From Clostridia bacterium (GTDB taxonomy: Bacteria; Bacillota; Clostridia; Oscillospirales; CAG-272), in the NCBI GenBank assembly GCA_017937845.1, contig JAGBCV010000031.1, positions 1 to 46,935 of the forward strand: 46,935 nt of DNA, written 5' to 3'. The notes beneath the pieces are model-generated. The model saw only the letters and a program-made list of their open reading frames with translations. It had not been told where the DNA came from and did not search any database. Position 1 is the stretch's first letter, and the number at the start of each line of letters is the position of its first letter. The position numbers were made by a program, and so were the translations under genes. Below, piece by piece: positions 40,129-46,935 of this stretch.

Positions 40129-41865
40129 TTATTCCTCCACGGCGGTAAATTCTGGCGCGAAAAGCTTTTCGACATTATATTCCACAAGCCCGAAATCAAA
40201 ACGGGACATGAGATTTTTTGCGGTCTTATTGCGGTTTGCCATATCCTCCAAAACGGGCGCAAAGGTTTCGAGAAGCTCGATACCCGTCGGCTCCTCCGAG
40301 AAGCGCACGATGGTCTTGGTGCGGTGGAAAAAGAATTTGATATGGCGCACGCTTGTCGTTTCCAAAAAGTGGATCGTCAGCTTCAAGACGGGAACGTCGT
40401 CCTCGTTTTGGGTCATCTTAGCGATGGCGGCGGCGTAAAAATGCTCGCCGTTTTCCAAAAAATCAAAATAACAAGCGTTTCCGTCGGGGGAAAAGGGGAT
40501 ACGAAGTGTTTCTTTTTCCTTGAATATGACCGCTTCGATGATGTTTCCGCGCGCTTCAAAGCGTATTTTTTGAATCCCATCGGAGAAATTTCCGTGAAAA
40601 ACGCTCATGACGAGGGGCAAAACGCCGATGTTTTTCGCATCCAAACGGTAGGTCTTGCCGATAAGTGGCGCAAAAGAGCCAAGCATTTTTTTCATTTCCG
40701 CGCGGCTGTGAACGGGGGGCAGGGAAAGGGACGTGCTATATAGCGTGAGGGTCGCTTGTGCGCGGCGTGCGGGCTTCAGCGGCTCTGCCGACGGCTGAAA
40801 CGCATTGCCGAAATATTTTTCGATGAGCGCCATCAGCCTGCCGTTCGGGAAAAATTCCGCATTTCCGCTATACATCATGATCGCCATCTTGATATCGGGG
40901 AAGATGATGAGATTTTGTCCGAGCATTCCGTTAAATTGATAGGAGTCGGGACGGATGCTTCGCCAGATTTGAAAGCCATAGCCGTATTTATTTTCGCGCT
41001 CGGGCGTATCCATCTGCTTTTTGGTCATTTCCGAAAGCCATTCCTCGGAGATGAGGCGTTCGCCGTTCCAGATACCGCCCGAAAGAAAGAGCTTTGCGAA
41101 TTTCAAGAGGTCTTCGGCTTTCATATAAAGTCCCCAACCGCCCTTGGTGATGCCCTTGGGACATTTTTCCCAGTACACCTCCGTGATCTCCATCGGATGA
41201 AAAATGCGGTCGGAAAGGATATCAAACATATCTTTTCCCGTTTTTTCGCGGATGCAAGCGGAAAGCATATAGGAGTTCATGCTGTTATACATAAATTTTG
41301 TGCCGGGCGGATTTTTGATGCTTGCGCCGAAATAGCCGTCGATCCAATCCTCATAAAGCGCACTGCCCATTTCGTTAAATGAAACACAAGCGCTCATATT
41401 GAGCAGATGGCGGATGGTGATATCTCTTTGACGGGCGATATCGAGATTGAACGTGCGCTTTGGGAAGATATCCGTCAGCTTATCGTCGAGATGTAGGATG
41501 CCGTCATCCACCAAAAGTCCGACGGCAAGCGCGGTGATGCTTTTGCACATGGAATGCCCGACGTGCCATGTGTCTTTATGATACGGATAAAATTCCGTTT
41601 CCAAAATGATCTTTTCATTTTTCATGATCATGAGCATATGCGGATGAAGCTCGGTCATGCTTGCATATTCGCGTAAAAAATCATAGAGATGACTGCTGGA
41701 GATGCCGACGGATTCGGGAGTGGCGCGTTCAAAGGGGGAATGAATGGGCAAGCGGGCAGGGGAGGCGTGTTTGGTGATGGGTGCTCCCTCTCGTATGAGC
41801 TCTTTGCGGTCGTTTATCAGCTTTGTGATGAAAGTTGCCGCTTTTTTATACATAATAATATCCAT
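40129..41865 (-). CDS. Serine hydrolase of the class C beta-lactamase/PBP family
   Basis: About 578 residues. Residues 40-390 form the hydrolase fold: the nucleophile motif is Ser105-Met-Cys-Lys108 in HVGHSMCKSITALAVG, the second motif Tyr192-Asn-Ser in KFMYNSMNSYMLS, and YGYGFQIWRSIRPDSYQFNGMLGQ lies in the C-terminal part. After it come about 180 residues of beta-rich sequence, probably a lipocalin-like accessory domain. No signal peptide is evident, so it is likely cytoplasmic. AAAGGAAA lies six bases before the ATG at 41865. Substrate unknown; an esterase or D-amino-acid peptidase role is as likely as beta-lactamase. Confidence 0.85.
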   Translation of the reverse strand: MDIIMYKKAATFITKLINDRKELIREGAPITKHASPARLPIHSPFERATPESVGISSSHLYDFLREYASMTELHPHMLMIMKNEKIILETEFYPYHKDTWHVGHSMCKSITALAVGLLVDDGILHLDDKLTDIFPKRTFNLDIARQRDITIRHLLNMSACVSFNEMGSALYEDWIDGYFGASIKNPPGTKFMYNSMNSYMLSACIREKTGKDMFDILSDRIFHPMEITEVYWEKCPKGITKGGWGLYMKAEDLLKFAKLFLSGGIWNGERLISEEWLSEMTKKQMDTPERENKYGYGFQIWRSIRPDSYQFNGMLGQNLIIFPDIKMAIMMYSGNAEFFPNGRLMALIEKYFGNAFQPSAEPLKPARRAQATLTLYSTSLSLPPVHSRAEMKKMLGSFAPLIGKTYRLDAKNIGVLPLVMSVFHGNFSDGIQKIRFEARGNIIEAVIFKEKETLRIPFSPDGNACYFDFLENGEHFYAAAIAKMTQNEDDVPVLKLTIHFLETTSVRHIKFFFHRTKTIVRFSEEPTGIELLETFAPVLEDMANRNKTAKNLMSRFDFGLVEYNVEKLFAPEFTAVEE

Positions 41866-41893
41866 AAACACTTTCCTTTTTCAAAAAAATGTG

Positions 41894-41912
41894 ATATCAT
41901 ATAATATGATAT
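41894..41912. promoter_or_regulatory. Palindrome before serine hydrolase gene
   Basis: ATATCATAT-A-ATATGATAT is a perfect 9-base-arm palindrome 29 bases upstream of the hydrolase ATG, overlapping its likely -10 region. It could be an operator, but the high AT content makes chance plausible. Confidence 0.45.
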
Positions 41913-41918
41913 ATCATT

Positions 41919-42113
41919 AGACTTGTTCGATAACCAAAAAGAATGAGCCGTGAGATCCATTCGACTACACACCGTCCCGTCATTCTGAGCGCAGGGCGAA
42001 GCCCGAAGTCGAAATTTTGCGTCAGCAAAATCGCCGCAGGCGGAATCCGGACGGTGTTTCGCTCAGGATGACTACGCGGAGATATTCAGAACTTGTGATT
42101 GTCGAACAAATCT
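41919..42113. mobile_element. MITE-like element carrying repeat C, copy 2
   Basis: The ends AGACTTGTTCGATAA (41919-41933) and the complement of TTGTCGAACAAATCT (42099-42113) match at 13 of 15 positions. The interior from 41952 is repeat C with its GTCATTCTGAGCG/CGCTCAGGATGAC inner arms. Length is about 195 bases with no gene. It sits between divergent genes and fills the gap of 323 bases before DUF896. Confidence 0.75.
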
Positions 42114-42189
42114 ATTGAACAACTCCATTATAGCTTTTTTACGATGGAAAATCAATGTAATTTTTGTAAACATACAAAGGAGGTATTTT

Positions 42190-42393
42190 ATGAGCGTACG
42201 AACAGATCGCATCAACGAGCTTTATCATAAATCCAAAACGGTGGGACTGACCGAGGAAGAAAAAGCCGAACAGAAAAAGCTCCGCGATGAATTTCGCGCC
42301 ATCATTCGCGCCAATATGAGCCTTGACTTGAACAATACGGTCATCGAACGTCCCGACGGTCAAAGAGAAAAGCTTACGAAAAAGGGAAAATGA
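42190..42393 (+). CDS. DUF896 (YnzC-like) protein
   Basis: 67 residues. RINELYHKSKTVGLTEEEKA and EQKKLRDEFRAIIRANMSLDLNN followed by a charged tail match DUF896, small two-helix cytoplasmic proteins linked in Bacillus to the SOS operon but of unknown function. A perfect AAAGGAGG lies before the ATG at 42190, the reason to reject a longer reading. Confidence 0.9.
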   Translation: MSVRTDRINELYHKSKTVGLTEEEKAEQKKLRDEFRAIIRANMSLDLNNTVIERPDGQREKLTKKGK

Positions 42394-42412
42394 TCTCTTC
42401 ATTTTCTGTTTT

Positions 42413-42445
42413 TGCTCCCTTTTATATAAGGGAGCTTTTTGTTTT
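42413..42445 (+). terminator. Terminator of DUF896 gene
   Basis: GCTCCCTT and AAGGGAGC pair around TTATAT, then TTTTTGTTTTT. Confidence 0.85.
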
Positions 42446-42498
42446 TGGGTTCGGGCGACTCGGTGCTTTATGAACAAATTGTAAACAAATGAAAATTT

Positions 42499-42533
42499 TG
42501 AAGGTTTTTTCGTTTCCGATTCGATTGTATATA
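42499..42533 (+). promoter_or_regulatory. Candidate ECF promoter of third sigma operon
   Basis: TGAAGGT (42499-42505), 17 bases, then GATTGTATATA (42523-42533). Spacing and the GAYT block agree with the promoters of the other sigma operons, while the -35 box differs (AAGG in place of AACC). It is about 40 bases before the start codon. Confidence 0.5.
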
Positions 42534-42564
42534 TGAAGAGCCGAAAAGAAAGGAGATGAAAACG

Positions 42565-43122
42565 GTGATTTTGATGGCATTTGAGGACGATACGGCGCGG
42601 ATGAAATTTGAGCGCATCTATCTGCAATATCACAGAGCGGTCTTGGAACGCGCCTTGACGCTTCTACGAAATCATCACGATGCGGAGGATGCGGCGCAGG
42701 AAACGTGGTATGCAGTATCCAAAAATCTGCATCTTTTTTCCGAGGAGGATCCCCAAACGCTGAAAGCGACCATTTTGAAGATCGTGAAATATAAGGCGAT
42801 AGACCTCTTTCGTAAGCGTTCGTTACAGGACGGCATGACGGTGGAGCAAGAGACTGCCGATTATGAAATGACGGTCGACGATACGGTGCTTTCCGCGATC
42901 TGCGAAAAGGAATCCGTCGAGAAGATCGTATCGTGTATGCGCGAAATGGACGAACGCTATATCGATATCCTACGGCTTTATTATTTACAAGGTAATACGA
43001 CGAGAGAGATCGCAAGGTTGCTTTCGCTGAACGTGAAAACGGTGGAAACACGTCTGGCAAGAGGGCGTGCGCTTCTCTGTCAAGCCTTGACCAAGCAGGG
43101 ATTTGGAAAAGCATCCCGATGA
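42565..43122 (+). CDS. ECF-type RNA polymerase sigma factor
   Basis: About 185 residues. Region 2 contains YHRAVLERALTLLRNHHDAEDAAQETWYAV and region 4 MDERYIDILRLYYLQGNTTREIARLLSLNVKTVETRLARGRALL, the last helix reading the -35 box. It is a different subgroup from the two sigma genes near 18 kb. The GTG at 42565 has AGGAG nine bases upstream; the ATG at 42556 lies too close to that site. Followed immediately by its membrane partner (43140). Confidence 0.9.
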   Translation: MILMAFEDDTARMKFERIYLQYHRAVLERALTLLRNHHDAEDAAQETWYAVSKNLHLFSEEDPQTLKATILKIVKYKAIDLFRKRSLQDGMTVEQETADYEMTVDDTVLSAICEKESVEKIVSCMREMDERYIDILRLYYLQGNTTREIARLLSLNVKTVETRLARGRALLCQALTKQGFGKASR

Positions 43123-43139
43123 AAGAAAGGAGAACCTTT

Positions 43140-44738
43140 ATGAAAAACAAAAATTTGAGCGATGCGCTTCGCAAGCTGGACCATGAATATTTGGAAGCGC
43201 TTCCAAGCGTCCCCGCTGAGGAGCTGTACTATTCTCCCGAATATGAAAAAAAGATCGATCGCTTGCTCGGGAAAAAGAAAGAGAGAAAAGCCTTTTCATG
43301 GAAACATCTTATAAAGCAGGCGGGTGCATTTGCGCTTGGCGCGGCGTTTGCGGCAAGCATCGCTTTGATCTTCCCGATCGGCACGCCTGCAAAAGCCGAG
43401 GAAAATCCCATTTGGCAATATGACGTAGTGGATTTCGTCGATACCCATTATACCGTTCATTCCCCCGTCACGACCCTTGCCGCTACGGAAAACGGTTATA
43501 CAAAAGGTACGTATGAATACGATTATCTGACGATCCTTTCCGAGATCTCGTTTTATACGGCGGTCGCGGAACAGTATATCATTCGTTCCGCAAACGTTGG
43601 AAACGAAGAGATTCAGGGCTTTTTGGAATACGTGGATCAAGACGACATCACAAAGCCCTACGACGATATCATTCTTCATGCGTTTGAGCTCTTGAATGCC
43701 TGCGGTTTTGCGCCTGCTGAGCTGACGATGGACGTTTTGTGGGAATATTGGTGGAGCTTGCCTTATGAAAAGAGCCGCAACAGCGTTACCTCCTTCGTCG
43801 GACTTTCTCTCGGTAACGTGCATGAGAAATTGACCGAAAACGCAAACGCACTGCTTTCGCTTACAACGAAATATCCCAATTATCACGGTGATTTTCTCGT
43901 CAGCGACTACGTTTGCGAGCGTGCGGAAAAGCTCATCGAGGCTTGCAAGCCCGTTTACGCAAACAAGACCGAACATATGGAAAAATGGCTTGCCTATTAT
44001 GCGACTGTCGAACCCACTCTCGTTGTGACAGAAGAATTTATCCGTGAGCTTGACGCGGTAAAAATTACGATTACGGGTAACGGTCGATATCAGCTTCCCG
44101 GACTTGCCAAGCGGTACATCGAAAACGATGACGGTGCAGACAAGGACGGACACGTCATCACGCTGGATGCAAAATATGCCAAGGAAACGCTTACGGTCTA
44201 TTTGCCTGTTTCCTCGTATTTCGGTCAGAACGGCGCGGTTCAGGATTTGGAAATTGCCAAATATGATGAAAACGGAAAGTATTTTGAAGACGAATACGTT
44301 TTGACGCTTGACCCTGCTGAGTATTATTCCGACGCGCCCATTACCATGAACAACAGACAGCTTGACGGGATTCTCCATGGCTATTTCGGCGAGCATTATT
44401 CCGAAAAGGACCTTTTGAACGTACAGGAGATCACGGTTCAGTATTTTGAATACGCGGATTATCCGACAAATCCCCCTCAAATGACGCTCCGTATCTGGAA
44501 CGGTATGCGCGATGTCTATCTCTATTGTACGCTTGATCTTGCGGGTGCCGAATCCGAGGAGATCTTTATCGCGGAGCTTGCAGAGGACCTTCGTCATTTT
44601 CATGGGCTTCGCGCTTGCATCACAAACGGCGATGCGGACAGACTCATTTCCACCGAGCTCAAAAAAGAGCTTTATCCGTATTGTATCAATCCCGAAATGG
44701 CGCTCGCACAGGGCGCACCCGAAGAAATTTATTCCTGA
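43140..44738 (+). CDS. Membrane partner (putative anti-sigma factor) of third ECF sigma
   Basis: About 532 residues. Residues 1-55 are cytoplasmic and charged (SDALRKLDHEYLEALPSVPA), 61-81 form the membrane helix (GAFALGAAFAASIALIF) followed by GTPAKAEEN, and the long outer part has no family I recognise; it is acidic with aromatic-rich strands. The gene starts 17 bases after the sigma stop, with AAAGGAG seven bases before the ATG. The layout (short inner tail, one helix, large outer domain) is shared with the protein at 15789-17213. Anti-sigma role is inferred. Confidence 0.7.
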   Translation: MKNKNLSDALRKLDHEYLEALPSVPAEELYYSPEYEKKIDRLLGKKKERKAFSWKHLIKQAGAFALGAAFAASIALIFPIGTPAKAEENPIWQYDVVDFVDTHYTVHSPVTTLAATENGYTKGTYEYDYLTILSEISFYTAVAEQYIIRSANVGNEEIQGFLEYVDQDDITKPYDDIILHAFELLNACGFAPAELTMDVLWEYWWSLPYEKSRNSVTSFVGLSLGNVHEKLTENANALLSLTTKYPNYHGDFLVSDYVCERAEKLIEACKPVYANKTEHMEKWLAYYATVEPTLVVTEEFIRELDAVKITITGNGRYQLPGLAKRYIENDDGADKDGHVITLDAKYAKETLTVYLPVSSYFGQNGAVQDLEIAKYDENGKYFEDEYVLTLDPAEYYSDAPITMNNRQLDGILHGYFGEHYSEKDLLNVQEITVQYFEYADYPTNPPQMTLRIWNGMRDVYLYCTLDLAGAESEEIFIAELAEDLRHFHGLRACITNGDADRLISTELKKELYPYCINPEMALAQGAPEEIYS

Positions 44739-44759
44739 AACGATATTCTCCTATCAAAA

Positions 44760-44782
44760 GAACGGGCTTTTGCCCGTTTTTT
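44760..44782 (+). terminator. Terminator of third sigma operon
   Basis: AACGGGC and GCCCGTT pair around TTTT and are followed by a run of T. Confidence 0.85.
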
Positions 44783-44825
44783 TATGCGATTTTATGCAAA
44801 AAATAAAACTTAAAGAAAAATGCTC

Positions 44826-44854
44826 TTGCAGGAAGCAAAAATATATGGTATAAT
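44826..44854 (+). promoter_or_regulatory. Promoter of glyA
   Basis: TTGCAG (44826-44831), 17 bases, TATAAT (44849-44854). The glyA ATG follows 63 bases later. No glycine or purine riboswitch fits in that leader. Confidence 0.7.
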
Positions 44855-44916
44855 AAATCAGTATGATAATAAAAAATCGATTGCCGTTTCAAATATACGG
44901 CAGAATGGAGAAAATC

Positions 44917-46158
44917 ATGGTAGATAACAATATCAAATTCATCACCGACTACGATAAAGAAGTCGGCGAAGCAATGGGTGCTGAGCTTGCACGTCAAAGA
45001 CGCGGTATCGAGCTCATCGCTTCCGAAAACATCGTTACCGAAGCCGTTATGGCGGCAATGGGTAGCGTACTGACCAACAAATATGCAGAGGGTTATCCCG
45101 GCAAGCGTTACTACGGCGGTTGCGAATGTGTTGACGTTGTGGAAAACATTGCAAGAGAACGCGCTTGCAAGCTTTTCGGTGCAGAACATGCAAACGTACA
45201 GCCTCATAGCGGCGCACAGGCAAACACAGCCGTTTATTTCGCACTTCTTAAGCCCGGCGATACCGTTCTCGGTATGAACCTCGCTCACGGCGGACATCTT
45301 ACTCACGGTTCTCCCGTCAACATGTCCGGCTCTTACTTCAACTTCGTTCCTTACGGCGTAGATTCCGCTGACGGCAAGATCAACTACGAAAAGCTCCGTG
45401 AAATTGCTCTTGAAGCAAAGCCGAAGCTCATCGTTGCAGGTGCTTCTGCATACGCTCGCGCAATCGACTTTGAAAAGATTTCCGTTATCGCAAAGGAAGT
45501 CGGCGCATATTTCATGGTCGATATGGCACACATCGCAGGTCTTGTTGCGGCAGGACTTCACCCGAACCCCGTTCCTTATGCTGATATCGTAACTACGACC
45601 ACACATAAGACCCTCCGCGGTCCTCGCGGCGGTATGATCCTTTGCAAGGCTGAGCTTGCAAAGCAGATCGATAAGGCGATCTTCCCCGGCACACAGGGCG
45701 GTCCTCTTATGCACATCATCGCGGCTAAGGCAGTTTGCTTCGGCGAAGCGCTCAAGCCCGAATTTAAGGAATATCAGCAGCAGATCATCAAGAACGCAAA
45801 AGCGCTTGAAAAATCTCTCCTTGCAGAAGGCTTTGACCTTGTTTCCGGCGGTACGGATAACCACCTCCTTCTCGTTGACCTCCGTCCGATGAATATCACA
45901 GGTAAAGAGCTTGAAAAGCGTCTTGACGAGGTTTATATCACCGTTAACAAAAACGCTATCCCCGACGATCCTCAGAGCCCGTTCGTAACCAGCGGTATCC
46001 GTGTCGGTACACCTGCGGCTACCACCAGAGGCTTGAAGGAAGAAGATTTCGAGGTTATCGGTCATCTTATCGGTCTTTGTGCAAAGGACTTTGAAAACAG
46101 CGCAGATTATATCCGTGCAGAGGTTACAAAGCTTTGCGAAAAATATCCGCTTTATTAA
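44917..46158 (+). CDS. glyA: Serine hydroxymethyltransferase
   Basis: 413 residues. This PLP enzyme interconverts serine and glycine and feeds one-carbon units to tetrahydrofolate. [53 protein letters not shown] and the PLP Lys in [14 protein letters not shown] are complete, and [16 protein letters not shown] closes the active site. GGAG is six bases before the ATG at 44917; an ATG twelve bases upstream has no site. It runs straight into the CinA-type gene. Confidence 0.96.
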   Translation: MVDNNIKFITDYDKEVGEAMGAELARQRRGIELIASENIVTEAVMAAMGSVLTNKYAEGYPGKRYYGGCECVDVVENIARERACKLFGAEHANVQPHSGAQANTAVYFALLKPGDTVLGMNLAHGGHLTHGSPVNMSGSYFNFVPYGVDSADGKINYEKLREIALEAKPKLIVAGASAYARAIDFEKISVIAKEVGAYFMVDMAHIAGLVAAGLHPNPVPYADIVTTTTHKTLRGPRGGMILCKAELAKQIDKAIFPGTQGGPLMHIIAAKAVCFGEALKPEFKEYQQQIIKNAKALEKSLLAEGFDLVSGGTDNHLLLVDLRPMNITGKELEKRLDEVYITVNKNAIPDDPQSPFVTSGIRVGTPAATTRGLKEEDFEVIGHLIGLCAKDFENSADYIRAEVTKLCEKYPLY

Positions 46159-46166
46159 ACCAAACA

Positions 46167-46640
46167 ATGCTCGCGGAAAAGCTCGTTACGCTTGCACGTG
46201 AAAAGAATATCACCTTCGGTACGGCGGAAAGCTGTACCGGAGGACTTATTTCCGCTGCCGTCACCGATATTTCGGGTGCATCAGCCGTTTTTTGGGGCGG
46301 TATCGTTTCCTATGACAATCGTGTCAAGGAGAATCTTCTCGGCGTGGAGCATGAAACGCTTGTGACCCTCGGTGCGGTATCTGCCAAGACGGCAGAACAG
46401 ATGGCTGTGGGTGCCGTTCGTGCGCTTTCCGTGGATTTTGCGGTTTCTGTGACGGGAATTGCAGGACCCGGCGGCGGTACACCCGAAAAGCCCGTTGGAC
46501 TTGTTTATATTGCCGTTGCCTCGACAAAAGGCGTGATCACCGTGAAAGAGAATCATTTCAAGGGAGAGCGCGAGGAGGTACGCCGTCAAACGGTTGAAAC
46601 GGCGCTTTCTATGCTCATTTCTGCAATCGAAGAAACATAA
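46167..46640 (+). CDS. CinA-type nicotinamide-nucleotide amidase
   Basis: About 157 residues matching the C-terminal CinA domain alone: TFGTAESCTGGLISAAVTD, YDNRVKENLLGV, and SVTGIAGPGGGTPEKPVGLVY. The enzyme deamidates nicotinamide mononucleotide to nicotinate mononucleotide, a pyridine-nucleotide salvage step. It lies eight bases after glyA, but the ATG has no clear ribosome binding site, so it may depend on coupling to glyA translation; an upstream TTG overlapping glyA is an alternative. The hairpin that follows ends the operon. Confidence 0.88.
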   Translation: MLAEKLVTLAREKNITFGTAESCTGGLISAAVTDISGASAVFWGGIVSYDNRVKENLLGVEHETLVTLGAVSAKTAEQMAVGAVRALSVDFAVSVTGIAGPGGGTPEKPVGLVYIAVASTKGVITVKENHFKGEREEVRRQTVETALSMLISAIEET

Positions 46641-46664
46641 TCCGAGCCGAAAGGCTCGGATACG
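46640..46664 (+). terminator. Terminator after CinA-type gene
   Basis: ATCCGAGCC and GGCTCGGAT pair around GAAA, then a T-rich stretch. It begins at the stop codon. Confidence 0.8.
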
Positions 46665-46675
46665 ATTTTATTCAA

Positions 46676-46935
46676 CTTTTTTCTTTTTGAAAGAAAAAAG
46701 AAATGCGTACTTTTCTTGTGCAAAACAAGAAAAGTACCAAAAGAAATTTGCAAGCGTTCCGCTTGACCAAAGCGCGAATGTTAAGTCTTAACAAAATCGG
46801 CTCCCCGCACGGATTCTTCATGAACAAGTTCGAGAACCCCAAAACATGCTAACGCATATTTTGAGGACCCCGAGTTCATGAAGCCCTCCGGTGGTAGCGA
46901 AGCGGCGACGAGGTAGTGAATGACAGCCTGAATGG
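46676..46935. repeat. Dispersed hairpin repeat, module B, copy 2 (inverted, cut by window end)
   Basis: Opens with the CTTTTTGAAAG palindrome, then the GTACTTTTCTTGT stem-loop, AAATTTGCAAGCGTTCCGCT and ATCGGCTCCCCG, all found inverted at 9530-9704. It also has extra hairpin arms not in copy 1 (GGGGT-type arms around 46836-46872). It continues past the window. Confidence 0.85.

Noticed and set aside
44855..44916. Glycine riboswitch before glyA
   Set aside because: The leader is only about 60 bases, too short for a glycine aptamer, and lacks its conserved pairing.
1..46935. tRNA or rRNA genes
   Set aside because: Looked for T-loop GGTTCRA-type sequences with matching stems and for rRNA signatures; found none I could support.

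Overview
The window reads as a chromosomal segment of an anaerobic, spore-forming member of the Clostridia (Bacillota), probably a gut or rumen species. The evidence is an alpha/beta-type small acid-soluble spore protein, rubrerythrin, a four-cysteine-cluster ferredoxin:thioredoxin-reductase-like protein, an ECF-type vitamin transporter S component, a DUF896/YnzC protein, DUF378, many AAAGGA/GGAGG ribosome binding sites and many short palindromic intergenic repeats. I see no rRNA or tRNA gene, CRISPR array, intact transposase, prophage or replication origin.

Layout. 1-3.5 kb (minus): an XRE regulator fused to a papain-like domain, a TraX-like membrane protein, an alpha/beta hydrolase and an ECF S component. 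A 141-bp MITE-like element (3540-3680) follows. 3.7-9.2 kb (minus): a long co-directional run of sialidase-like protein, Gfo/Idh/MocA dehydrogenase, 4-alpha-glucanotransferase, FTR-like protein, thioredoxin and rubrerythrin, joining glycan use to redox defence. 9.2-9.7 kb: a composite dispersed repeat. 9.7-13.8 kb: a threonine cluster, with hom divergent from thrC-thrB and a small ACT-domain protein. 13.9-15.8 kb: SASP, DUF3343 and a cysteine desulfurase-like enzyme. 15.8-19.5 kb (minus): two tandem ECF sigma/membrane partner pairs, one preceded by a lipoprotein. 19.6-24.1 kb (minus): phosphomannomutase/phosphoglucomutase, YebC and ArgS. 24.2-24.9 kb: two small divergent genes (DUF6809-like and Cro-like) sharing an overlapping promoter pair. 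25-29.2 kb (minus): a two-domain glycosyltransferase, a GME-fold protein, L28 and TrmB. 29.3-30 kb: DUF378 and a small XRE protein. 30.2-34.5 kb: a MarR regulator with a heterodimeric ABC exporter. 34.8-38.2 kb: an XRE regulator, a GH20 hexosaminidase-like enzyme and a membrane protein. 38.4-41.9 kb (minus): a serine hydrolase and a sigma factor with a long C-terminal extension. 42.2-44.7 kb: DUF896 and a third ECF sigma/membrane partner pair. 44.8-46.6 kb: glyA and a CinA-type amidase. The right edge is another copy of the composite repeat.

How it works together. Housekeeping modules (threonine synthesis, one-carbon metabolism, tRNA charging and modification, L28) are interleaved with signalling modules. 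The most notable pattern is regulatory. The first two sigma operons carry the same non-canonical promoter layout, TGYAACC-N17-GACT, just upstream of the first gene, and the other two sigma genes have weaker versions with the same spacing. This fits self-activating ECF regulons. The second pattern is the density of small non-autonomous repeats: MITE-like elements, GTAGGG palindromes, a two-module hairpin repeat, and a repeat that encodes the start of a glycosyltransferase.

All gene names come from recognising sequence motifs by eye; no database search was run.
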